From assembly GCA_023898385.1 (NCBI GenBank), contig CP060220.1, positions 1,612,001-1,676,000 on the forward strand: DNA of 64,000 nt, written 5' to 3'. Numbering within the stretch: position 1 is the stretch's first letter; the number at the start of each line of letters is the position of its first letter. The position numbers and the translations under genes are program-made. Source of the DNA: Pseudobdellovibrionaceae bacterium (GTDB lineage Bacteria; Bdellovibrionota; Bdellovibrionia; Bdellovibrionales; UBA1609). Below the pieces are notes generated by a model that saw only the letters and a list, made by a program, of their open reading frames with translations, was not told the DNA's origin and did no database searches. Shown here one piece after another: positions 17,402-25,045 of the stretch.

Positions 17402-18634
17402 TTAGTAATTGGTTTCTAAGCCCCAATTTTCAACTGTGGGAGTAACGTTTTCTAACTCACCTTCACCATCACTTGAGTCTGCACCTGACTCCGTTGTTGA
17501 TGGAGTATTCGCCTCATCGGCGCTGTCGCCAGCCACAGGCGCATCCACCGAAGATGCAGCTTGAGCGTCTGCCGTGGCACTGCCTACTGCACCTGAATCC
17601 GCGTCACTTGTTTCTGCGCCATCTGCCGCAACGGGTGCCGCAGACACCTCGCCTGTGCCACTCACATCGGCCGCGCCCGTGTCAGTCGCAGCCGCCTCGC
17701 CCTGAGTGTCTCCAACGACTGCAGAGCTTTCATCGGCAGCCGGAGCCTGAGCGGATTGCTCGATCGCCTGAGCCGCATCAACGGACTCGGTAGCTTGAGC
17801 GGCGTCTGCACCTTCTGTCATTTCTCCACTTGCATCGCCAACGGGGGTCACTTTACCTGAACGTCGATCACTTTCTTTAAATAGAGCTTCAAGAATATCT
17901 ACGCTCATAGCCACTTGCGGCTTACTTGCGACAAAGGGAAGTCTTCCCGTCTCTTTATCCGCTTGCATAGAAAACACATAACCGCCAGCGGCTTGCGGAA
18001 ACCCACAATATCCTTCTGCAATTACAATAAGAGCTGTGATCGTAGAACATTGACCTTTTGCATCTGTGGCCGAGCAAAAAATATTTGTAATCACCGAGGG
18101 CATTTGGACAGCCGCATTTTCATCATCTGTCACTTCGGTGATCTGATAATTTTTAGATTCAACATATTGAGATTTTTCGGTGATTTTAGAAACTTCAATT
18201 TCAGAACGAACTTCATACAGTTTTCGACCACTAAGAAGGGCTTGCAACATCAGCTTAGGGGCACCGCCATTTTCGCTGTAGATTCCAGCATCCACCTGCA
18301 AAAGTGTGCGAGGAGTGATGGCATTTGAGCTTTCTGAATTAACAAGGCCTTCAAATTCATTACTCATAAATTGTTGCCCATTCACTTGTTGGCAGCTGCT
18401 ATCTGAAGGGATCTGGATATTCTGACCGCGCACGATGTTCTCAATCACCACACCATTTATAGGATTTCCGCCCGCATTCGGTGATGATGGGATTTCCGGA
18501 ATCGGCTTGCGATGTGCTTGGGGTTTTAATAGCCCATCCACAGGCTCAAAACCTTTTTGATCACAGGCTACAGCGCCAATAATAACGCCAACAATAGTGG
18601 CACTTACTAATAAACGGTCTTTCCATTGTTTCAT
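17402..18634 (-). CDS. Lipoprotein with long acidic low-complexity tail
   Basis: A 410-residue exported protein. The N-terminus is a lipoprotein-type signal (LLVSATIVGVIIGAVAC) with Cys24 as likely lipidation site and Asp at +2; in E. coli rules Asp at +2 keeps lipoproteins in the inner membrane. Residues about 75-260 form a globular region with four cysteines (SCQQ, FCSATDAKGQCS, EGYCGFPQ) that may form disulfides. From about residue 265 to the end it is Ala, Asp, Ser, Thr and Gly rich and highly acidic, with imprecise repeats (DAAQATESVDAAQAIEQ), so probably disordered. Start has a GAGGAAG site. The family is not recognised. It may be a surface or periplasmic matrix protein. Confidence 0.75.
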   Translation of the reverse strand: MKQWKDRLLVSATIVGVIIGAVACDQKGFEPVDGLLKPQAHRKPIPEIPSSPNAGGNPINGVVIENIVRGQNIQIPSDSSCQQVNGQQFMSNEFEGLVNSESSNAITPRTLLQVDAGIYSENGGAPKLMLQALLSGRKLYEVRSEIEVSKITEKSQYVESKNYQITEVTDDENAAVQMPSVITNIFCSATDAKGQCSTITALIVIAEGYCGFPQAAGGYVFSMQADKETGRLPFVASKPQVAMSVDILEALFKESDRRSGKVTPVGDASGEMTEGADAAQATESVDAAQAIEQSAQAPAADESSAVVGDTQGEAAATDTGAADVSGTGEVSAAPVAADGAETSDADSGAVGSATADAQAASSVDAPVAGDSADEANTPSTTESGADSSDGEGELENVTPTVENWGLETNY

Positions 18635-18798
18635 TCTCTTCCTCGCTTAAGAAAAATATCCGATCCCCAACGGAGCAAGCTCGGTGCCAGGCTTAGATCA
18701 CACAAGGGCCTCAAATTGATTAAAAGAGTGCCCATTGAGGCGATGAAGGGCCGATTTTTGTCACTTTTTGCCAAAAGGTATCGGATTCCCTTTGGAGA

Positions 18799-19956
18799 TC
18801 ACCGCTCGAGAAAGGCCAAAGGGTCCTTTTCAAACTGTATATAGTTATCTTTGGTGATGATTACGGGGCTTGCTTGGGGGAACTCAGTTTTGAATTTCAT
18901 TAAGCCTTTGGCCGACTTTTTTCGACCACTTTTTACTTCAATCGCCCACAGGCGCCGACCTTTTTTCAATACGAAATCCACTTCATCCTTGCCCTGCCGC
19001 CAGTAGTAGAGGGGCCAACCTGTTCGCACAAGTTGTGCGCCAACGAGAAGCTCGAAAGCCCTCCCCTGCTCATCGCTCTGATAATCGTCAATTACGGTGA
19101 GGTAATACAGGCAGGGTGCCAAAGGCAGAATTTTGGGCGAGGAGGTTTTTGTTTTCACGATTTTGTTAGAGTATTTCTCAATGGTCTTAATGAGGAACGC
19201 CCCTTCATAGAGGCGAAGGTAGTGTTTTACGAGCTCCACATTACCGCGGTCCTGAATCTGACCAAGTAGTTTAGTATAAGATATTTCTTGGGCCGGATAG
19301 CCCACAATGATCTCAAAAGCTTGCCGAAACAAAGCCGGGCTGCGCACGCTCTGGTATTGCAGAATATCTTTTTCGACCACAGTACCAACTATTGAATTTT
19401 TCAAGTACTCGACCCAACTATCGTGCTGCTCAATGAGCGGATAAGAGCCCGGGTAGCCACCAAACTTAAGACACTCATCAAGGCTCAGTTTGTATCCCCT
19501 ATTTGACTCATCAAAGTTCCAGTGATGGGCTTGGATCAACTGAAATCGCCCAGTGAGACTTTCTGTAAGGCCTTTTTGAATTTCCAGTGAACTTGAACCC
19601 AGCAACACCACACGGGTCTTGATGCCGAGACGTTTATTTTCGTCGTACAAAAATTTAATAGTTTCTGACCAGCTCTCACATTTTTGGATTTCATCAATAA
19701 CAAGAATCTTTTTGTCCTTGTGAGCCCGGCTCCAGTTTTCAACGATAAACTCTGGACCAGGATTAAACACCTTCTCAAGGCTTATGTAGTCTGAGGTGGC
19801 CTTGAAGTGCTGCGAAAGTAGATGCAATGTTGAAGTGGTCTTTCCCACCTGTCGCGGGCCCAGAAGCACCTGAATAAAGCCATTGTCGGCCTCCATATGA
19901 CCGTGTAACTTCTTAATATAACTTAATTTTACTAGCTTTTTCACATTTGATAGCAT
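18799..19956 (-). CDS. AAA_14 / DUF4143 family ATPase
   Basis: A 385-residue ATPase of the widespread AAA_14-DUF4143 type. The P-loop is LLGPRQVGKTT at 31-41, Walker B is ILVIDEIQK, sensor 1 is VVLLGSSSLEI, and the arginine region is TESLTGRFQ. The C-terminal half carries the DUF4143 nuclease-like fold with GRAFELLVGAQL, EVDFVLKKG and AIEVKSGRKK, which resembles a PD-(D/E)xK site. The function of the family is not established; genes of this type are often isolated and horizontally moved, sometimes near defence or toxin genes. A multi-arm palindrome covers its start codon, which suggests autoregulation. Confidence 0.85.
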   Translation of the reverse strand: MLSNVKKLVKLSYIKKLHGHMEADNGFIQVLLGPRQVGKTTSTLHLLSQHFKATSDYISLEKVFNPGPEFIVENWSRAHKDKKILVIDEIQKCESWSETIKFLYDENKRLGIKTRVVLLGSSSLEIQKGLTESLTGRFQLIQAHHWNFDESNRGYKLSLDECLKFGGYPGSYPLIEQHDSWVEYLKNSIVGTVVEKDILQYQSVRSPALFRQAFEIIVGYPAQEISYTKLLGQIQDRGNVELVKHYLRLYEGAFLIKTIEKYSNKIVKTKTSSPKILPLAPCLYYLTVIDDYQSDEQGRAFELLVGAQLVRTGWPLYYWRQGKDEVDFVLKKGRRLWAIEVKSGRKKSAKGLMKFKTEFPQASPVIITKDNYIQFEKDPLAFLER

Positions 19957-19992
19957 AACCTATCATATTTGATAGGTCAACCTATCAAATAT
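19948..19992. promoter_or_regulatory. Operator-like inverted repeats over ATPase start codon
   Basis: A 13-base arm ATATTTGATAGGT and its perfect complement are separated by 2 bases at 19965-19992. Two further half-sites, TTGATAG at 19948-19954 and ACCTATC at 19959-19965, alternate in orientation, so GATAGGT-type half-sites occur four times in 45 bases. The ATG of the ATPase gene (19954-19956) sits inside the array. Binding here would block translation or transcription of that gene. Confidence 0.5.
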
Positions 19993-20190
19993 CCAGTCCC
20001 AGGGGCAACCCATTCAAAGGGGCTTTGGCCCATCGGCGATTTACCAACTGGACTAGCTGGGCTTCTAATATCAGACCTACGCCACACCTAACCCGCCGAT
20101 GTGACTATGAAACAGCCAGGGTCCGAATCAGCTCCGTTTTGAGGGCTGGATGCCCGCAGTGGCGTATCCAACACTCAACCGATCCGACTT

Positions 20191-20664
20191 TCAGTGTCTG
20201 CTCAACTCATCAATCTGATAATAGTCATCAGTGATCACAAACCGCTTAACGAGTCCGAACGGTACATCGCCGGCATACCAAGAAGTCTCACTTCCATCAC
20301 CACTTTGGACTTTGCAAGTCTTGAACCGCCCCGCTCTAATCACTAACTCTTCAAGGTTGGCGGCCTCACCCTGAGGCCGAAGGTTTTTGCAGAAAACTTC
20401 AATGTCGTCGATATAGCCCAACTGATCTAGTGGCACCCACGCCTGAGAGAATTCACCGTGATTATTTTCAAGCTGAACTAGGGCCTGATTATCATCACTT
20501 GCGACCGCCAAAATTTCTTTGGCCCACCTCGTTCTGCTTATGATCTGTTCGGAATTGTCCTTGGCCATATTAAGCGACAAATAGATCACTCGATCACCCA
20601 CGGCCACGTCGGCCATCGCCAAACCGCTATACACCAATGCCATTGCGATAAATATAACCTTCAT
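20191..20664 (-). CDS. Secreted protein of unknown function
   Basis: A 157-residue protein with a typical signal peptide (VIFIAMALVYSGLAMA, cleavage before DVAVG). The mature part holds two cysteines (VFCKN and FKTCKV) that could form a disulfide in the periplasm. It opens with VAVGDRVIYLSLN, which looks like a small beta-barrel element. No family recognised. It has a GGGG site just before the ATG. It stands alone between the ATPase gene and the tRNA. Confidence 0.68.
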   Translation of the reverse strand: MKVIFIAMALVYSGLAMADVAVGDRVIYLSLNMAKDNSEQIISRTRWAKEILAVASDDNQALVQLENNHGEFSQAWVPLDQLGYIDDIEVFCKNLRPQGEAANLEELVIRAGRFKTCKVQSGDGSETSWYAGDVPFGLVKRFVITDDYYQIDELSRH

Positions 20665-20808
20665 AGATTACCCCACAAACAATATCCCCAATGAAGTCCG
20701 CACACTATCGATGCCGGCCAAAATTTCAAGTTCTTCATTAAATATGACAGGATCGAGCTTGAAATATGCGTCAAATCGAGGGAAAAGGGCCCTAATCAAA
20801 TCTCAGTG

Positions 20809-20885
20809 GACCACGTAGCTCAGTTGGATAGAGCGGTAGATTCCTAATCTGCAGGTCGCAAGTTCAATCCTTGCCGTGGTCACCA
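20809..20885 (+). tRNA. tRNA-Arg (anticodon CCT), reads AGG
   Basis: A complete cloverleaf can be drawn: acceptor GACCACG paired with CGTGGTC, D-arm GCTC/GAGC, anticodon stem GTAGA/TCTGC around loop TTCCTAA (anticodon CCT at 20843-20845), T-arm GCAAG/CTTGC with loop TTCAATC, discriminator A and an encoded CCA end. The 145 bases upstream hold no gene that I can see. The 3' end is followed directly by a dispersed repeat that recurs in the opposite orientation about 1 kb away. Confidence 0.97.
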
Positions 20886-20918
20886 AAGGTACCCGGTTCA
20901 TTTTTGATTTGCACAGCG
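20886..20918 (+). repeat. Dispersed repeat copy A, next to tRNA 3' end
   Basis: AAGGTACCCGGTTCATT begins directly after the tRNA CCA and is followed by GATTTGCA..GCG. The reverse complement of the same block occurs at about 21855-21883, including the GCGCTGCAAATCA part. Matching both the core and its flank makes chance unlikely. The remaining bases to 21039 hold no gene that I can see. Confidence 0.6.
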
Positions 20919-21039
20919 TTAATTCTCGCCTCACCATAAATAGGGCGTCCGGATCTAGCCCCGAAAAACCGTTACTCAGATGAGACCAGACCTAAATTGT
21001 AACTCTAAACCGCAACCGGAAGTGAACGGTGTTCACCCC

Positions 21040-21573
21040 TCACATCTCGATCACTTCCACGGAAGAAAACACGGCATTGATTTCTAGGTGAAGCACATCC
21101 TTGGCCGACTTGGCTTGATCTGACTCATAGCTGAACTTACCAAGGGAACTTGTGTTTTTGTCAGGCAACTCGATACTGCTAAAAACAGAATTGGTTGAAA
21201 TGCGTACGGGCAATCCTTTTGCCAAGCGAATCACCGTATTTCCAAAAACAGTGTCAGATTTCACCCGCTGAGAAGCTTTTGTGAGGTCTACCTCTCGCAA
21301 ATCCAACTGGCCTTGCCCAAACACAACTACATATTCGGGGATTTCGCCTTTAACTTTAGACGGAGGAAACGAAAACTCTGACTCACCAAATACGGCATTA
21401 CTATCATCGATTTTTTTTGTAAATTGAAAGTGAGAAGATCCAAAGATCATCTTCACTCCAAAGTAAACAACAATCAGCCCCAAAATTGTGCGGCCAATAG
21501 GGATGCTAAAATGAAATGCGTCTTCTACGATTAAAGAAATCCCAATAACGGTAAATATTAAACCCCAGAACAT
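21040..21573 (-). CDS. LiaF-like membrane protein
   Basis: A 177-residue protein with two N-terminal membrane segments (FWGLIFTVIGISLIV and TILGLIVVYFGVKMIF) and a C-terminal beta-domain with repeated VFG/VFSS turns (NAVFGESEF, DTVFGNTVIR, NSVFSSIEL, NAVFSSVEV). This is the layout of the LiaF-like family, which in Firmicutes inhibits the LiaRS cell-envelope stress system; no LiaRS genes lie here. It is flanked by inverted repeats and has a GGGGGG stretch before its ATG. Role in this organism unknown. Confidence 0.72.
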   Translation of the reverse strand: MFWGLIFTVIGISLIVEDAFHFSIPIGRTILGLIVVYFGVKMIFGSSHFQFTKKIDDSNAVFGESEFSFPPSKVKGEIPEYVVVFGQGQLDLREVDLTKASQRVKSDTVFGNTVIRLAKGLPVRISTNSVFSSIELPDKNTSSLGKFSYESDQAKSAKDVLHLEINAVFSSVEVIEM

Positions 21574-21632
21574 GATACCCCCCAGTGATGTAAGTTAATC
21601 ATCTATCAGGGGCGGACTGGGAGTGCACCCCG

Positions 21633-21843
21633 AAAGGTATCCCTTTCCTTTTTGCGTTGCAGATCGTCATTAGCATGGTGCAAAACCTTGAATTCATGCC
21701 ATTACTATCGGGTACATATTCATGTGAGCGTCGGACATCCACCGTTCCGATCTGCCAAGAAATAATGAACCCAGCTATTAGTGACCTATGAAATGATATT
21801 TTCCGACGACGGCATGCAACGCAAAAAGGAAAGGGATACCTTT
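21633..21843. repeat. Element with 29-bp perfect inverted repeats, MITE-like
   Basis: The left arm (21633-21661, starting AAAGGTATCCC) and the right arm (21815-21843) are perfect reverse complements over 29 bases, with partial matches outside (CCC/GGG) and inside (CGTC/GACG). The 153-base centre has no convincing gene. Together with flanking repeats it could be a miniature transposable element, or a very long RNA hairpin beyond the end of pilR. No target-site duplication is evident. Confidence 0.6.
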
Positions 21844-21865
21844 GGGGCGTGGTGCGCTGCAAATC

Positions 21866-21920
21866 AATGAACCGGGTACCTTATTCGAAAATGAACCGGG
21901 TACCTTATTCGCCTTATTCG
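21866..21920 (-). repeat. Tandem copies B and C of the dispersed repeat, overlapping the pilR stop
   Basis: AATGAACCGGGTACCTT followed by ATTCG occurs at 21866-21887 and again, identical, at 21890-21911. A third partial copy, CCTTATTCG, spans 21912-21920 and contains the pilR stop codon. The core is the reverse complement of the copy next to the tRNA. The pilR reading frame therefore ends inside repeat sequence, so its last codons may come from the repeat. Confidence 0.65.
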
Positions 21921-23317
21921 TCGAGGTCGTCGTCGTTGGGTGAGCCTAGACCGTACTTTTCTACTCGGTAGCGCATAGATCTAAAGCTTATGTGCAACAA
22001 CTTGGCGGCCTTTTTTTTGATACCGCTGGAGGCGTGGATGGCTTTCACCAATAGTTCTTTTTCAATCTGGCCCATCACCTTATCGAGGTCTATTCCCTCT
22101 TCAGTGATTTCGATTTCGTGACTGGAAGCCAACTTTCTACCAGAACTTGTATTGACCAGAGGTGGCAAACTTTCTGGCAAGATGGTGGCTCCCCCCTCTA
22201 AGGCAACCGTTCGCTCGATAATGTTCTCTAGCTCTCTCACGTTACCGGGATAAGAGTAGTTCTTAATGATGGCCATGGCCTCATCGCTTATTCCGCCAAT
22301 GGCTTTATTCAGGCGCTCGTTGTATTTCTTTAGAAAGTGGTTGGCCAGAATGGGAATATCTTCTTTTCGATCTCGAAGCGGCGGAGCTTTTAGATAAATC
22401 ACATTCAATCGATAGAAAAGATCTTGGCGAAACGTACCATCTTCGACCATCTCGTGGAGGTTTCTATTGGTGGCAGCAATAATTCGCGCATCAATCTTTG
22501 TGTCATCCACAGCTCCCACACGACGAATCACCTTTTCTTGTAGGGCTCGCAACAACTTCACTTGCATGCTCAGCGGCAACTCGCCCACCTCGTCTAAAAA
22601 TAGAGTTCCGCCGTTGGCCGCTTCAAAGAGACCCGCTTTATCCGCAACAGCACCGGTAAATGAGCCTTTTTTGTGACCGAAAATCTCTGACTCTATGAGG
22701 TTCTCTGGGATGGCTCCGCAGTTAACGGGAATAAATGCCTTATCTTTTAGTGGTCCATTAAAATGAATCGCCTTGGCAATCATTTCTTTACCCGTTCCAC
22801 TTTCGCCGGTGATCAATACATTTGTTGGTGTCTGAGCCACTCGCTGAATCATTTCAAACAGCTGGTGCATGGAATCGGTATTTCCGACCAGGTTCGAATA
22901 ACTATTCTCTTTAACCAAGACTTTCTTAAGTTGTCGGTTTTCAACTTCAAGATTTTTACTCTTTAGCGCGTGGGCAATGTTGATTCGCACTTCATCAATT
23001 TTGAACGGCTTAGTAATATAGTCATAGGCACCCAACTTCATCGCCTCTACGGCTGTTTCTGTAGTGCCAAAAGCAGTGATCATCATAAACAAAATATCTG
23101 GGTTTTGCTCACTCACATGCCGGAGCAGTTCAATCCCCGTCACGTTAGGCATCTGCAAATCAGAAATGACCATATCAAATGTTTTTTTCTTGAGAGTATC
23201 AATGGCCTCTTGGCCATCTTCGACGCAAGTGACGTCATAGCCCTCTTTTCGCAACATGATATCTAGAAACTCGCGTATAGACTCTTCATCATCTACGACC
23301 AGAATACGTGGTTTCAT
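21914..23317 (-). CDS. pilR: Sigma-54 response regulator PilR
   Basis: NtrC-type activator that turns on sigma-54 promoters, in pilus clusters typically the pilin gene. The 467-residue protein has a receiver domain with Asp53 (MVISDLQMP) and Lys in YITKPFK, a central AAA+ domain with Walker A GESGTGKE, the sigma-54 contact loop written GSFTGA, Walker B GGTLFLDEVGELP, and YPGNVRELENI, and a C-terminal Fis-type helix-turn-helix (AAKLLHISFRSMRYR). It sits 42 bases after the PilS-like kinase gene, as in other pil clusters. The final codons run into a repeat. Confidence 0.93.
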   Translation of the reverse strand: MKPRILVVDDEESIREFLDIMLRKEGYDVTCVEDGQEAIDTLKKKTFDMVISDLQMPNVTGIELLRHVSEQNPDILFMMITAFGTTETAVEAMKLGAYDYITKPFKIDEVRINIAHALKSKNLEVENRQLKKVLVKENSYSNLVGNTDSMHQLFEMIQRVAQTPTNVLITGESGTGKEMIAKAIHFNGPLKDKAFIPVNCGAIPENLIESEIFGHKKGSFTGAVADKAGLFEAANGGTLFLDEVGELPLSMQVKLLRALQEKVIRRVGAVDDTKIDARIIAATNRNLHEMVEDGTFRQDLFYRLNVIYLKAPPLRDRKEDIPILANHFLKKYNERLNKAIGGISDEAMAIIKNYSYPGNVRELENIIERTVALEGGATILPESLPPLVNTSSGRKLASSHEIEITEEGIDLDKVMGQIEKELLVKAIHASSGIKKKAAKLLHISFRSMRYRVEKYGLGSPNDDDLDE

Positions 23318-23359
23318 TACGCTCTCCTCACAGTTGTTGTTTCTCGATGCCCATTAAAA

Positions 23360-25039
23360 TTACGCCTGTTTTCGCAAAGCCATTTCATCAGGGTGCGGTT
23401 TTGTCTCAATAGGAAATTCTATCGTAAACGTCGTTCCTGAATCCACTTCACTATCTACTAAAATTATGGCCCCATGGGCCTCGAGTATCTTGTTTGTAAT
23501 AGCCAATCCCAAACCCGTACCCTTAGGCTTTGTTGTATGAAAAGGTTCGTACATTCGCCGAATGGTCCCTTCACTCATACCACAACCATTGTCTCTAATG
23601 GATACAATCACTCCGTGTGAACGATCATAGGAGTGAACAGAGACCCTTGGTTCCTCTGCATGAGCCACCGCCTGGTAGGCATTAATTAGAATATTCAATA
23701 AGGCCTGTTTAAGTTTGTCTTTATTGCCAAGAATCAACTTTTTTGACTCCAACCGGAGATCCAGCTCCACCGCCTGTGGCAGTGATTTATTGAGCTTTAC
23801 TATTTCAACCACATCCGTGAGAACCGAGTTTACACTGATAGGATCTTCAACAATATCACTTGGCCTGACGTAATCTAAAAATTCAGCGATAAGATTGTTT
23901 AGCCTGTCGATTTCACGAACAGTAATGGCCAACAATTTTTGATCTTCTTCACTTTGAGCTGAAACCGAAGTAGCCAGCATTTGAATGCTTCCACTAATAC
24001 TGGCCAAAGGATTTCGAATCTCATGAGCAATGCCCGCTGCCAGTTGCCCGACCGCAGCTAATTTGTCTTTTTCCATCAACTTTTGCTGCATACGCTTGAT
24101 CTCAGTAAGATCTTGAACCAAAAGAATATGGCCTTGATCGCCAGATTCCCTCTCTCTCAGAGGCGATATCAGTACCTCTAACACCATCCGCTCTTGATCT
24201 TTATTCACGTAGTTCACTTCTAAGCGCTGCGCTTGCCTGTCAGAACCTGAAAGATCACCTGCCTTTAACATCGCCGCAACTTCAGGAATCACCCGATCAA
24301 GAAAAAACCCATTTAAATCGTCTTCTTGAAACAAATCTAATGAAGGCTGATTTGAAAATGTAATTTCTCTTTTTGAGTCAATCATCAATAGACCTGTAGA
24401 AATGTTTTTAACAATAAGCTGATTCAAATGCTGAAGGGCTTTTACATCTTCTTCTTGTTCTTTTACCCGCTCACCGAGTAAATTCAGCTGCTCGCTGAGC
24501 TGACCGCTCAAAAGAGCCACCGCAAAAAAAGCCAAATTGTTCAACACTACAGTGAGGTAAATATTCTCTCCCTGAAGCTCCGGATTAGCTAACAGAAGCA
24601 CGCTGTATACTACAGACGTCCATAGAGCGACCCACAAGCCACCCACCCGCTTAAGCATGAGGCCGGCCATAACGATATTGCCCATGAATACAAAAAGAAA
24701 AATAGGCTGCAGCAATCCGATAAAATAATAAAGGCCGGCAAAAACCAAAGTATCTACTGCAAATACGGCGTACTCGGCAGAGGCACTGTGTGCCCTTTCA
24801 CCACTTCGACTTAAATACAATAGATGCGATAAAAACCCCAGCGACAAGATGGCCAGCAGAGAGGTCCAGATCTCAAAATTTACAAATTCCGTGGCTCCCA
24901 TGAGAACCAGAAAAAAAGTCAACAGGGCCAAAGCCAAAATGCAAACCCGCACGGCCTCAACAAGTGGCCCTATCACCACTGGGTCCACAGATCTTTTCTG
25001 CCTACCCTGTCGTACTGCTAACAAATCAATCACTTCCAT
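23360..25039 (-). CDS. pilS: PilS-like sensor histidine kinase
   Basis: Membrane sensor that phosphorylates PilR. The 559-residue protein has about six membrane segments in the first 175 residues, a short coiled coil, a PAS domain (about 205-325, MIDSKREITFSNQPS), the HisKA motif AAGIAHEIRNPLASISGS, and an ATPase domain with LLNILINAYQAV (N box), IRDNGCGMSE (G1) and GTGLGLAITNKI (G2). In Pseudomonas PilS senses pilin in the membrane. It lies 6 bases after pilC and directly before pilR. Confidence 0.92.
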   Translation of the reverse strand: MEVIDLLAVRQGRQKRSVDPVVIGPLVEAVRVCILALALLTFFLVLMGATEFVNFEIWTSLLAILSLGFLSHLLYLSRSGERAHSASAEYAVFAVDTLVFAGLYYFIGLLQPIFLFVFMGNIVMAGLMLKRVGGLWVALWTSVVYSVLLLANPELQGENIYLTVVLNNLAFFAVALLSGQLSEQLNLLGERVKEQEEDVKALQHLNQLIVKNISTGLLMIDSKREITFSNQPSLDLFQEDDLNGFFLDRVIPEVAAMLKAGDLSGSDRQAQRLEVNYVNKDQERMVLEVLISPLRERESGDQGHILLVQDLTEIKRMQQKLMEKDKLAAVGQLAAGIAHEIRNPLASISGSIQMLATSVSAQSEEDQKLLAITVREIDRLNNLIAEFLDYVRPSDIVEDPISVNSVLTDVVEIVKLNKSLPQAVELDLRLESKKLILGNKDKLKQALLNILINAYQAVAHAEEPRVSVHSYDRSHGVIVSIRDNGCGMSEGTIRRMYEPFHTTKPKGTGLGLAITNKILEAHGAIILVDSEVDSGTTFTIEFPIETKPHPDEMALRKQA

Positions 25040-25045
25040 CTACGA

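Noticed and set aside
18626..18844. 72-residue basic plus-strand frame
   Set aside because: Overlaps the ends of two minus-strand genes and lacks a start signal; composition looks like antisense of coding DNA.
20020..20060. tRNA-like sequence on the minus strand (GCTAGTCCAGTTGGTAAATC)
   Set aside because: It looks like a D-arm, but the D-stem does not pair and no acceptor or T-arm with TTC can be placed; at most a degenerate fragment.
21599..21862. 87-residue minus-strand frame inside the inverted-repeat element
   Set aside because: Its ends lie in the repeat arms, it has no ribosome binding site and no protein-like pattern; probably an accident of the repeat.
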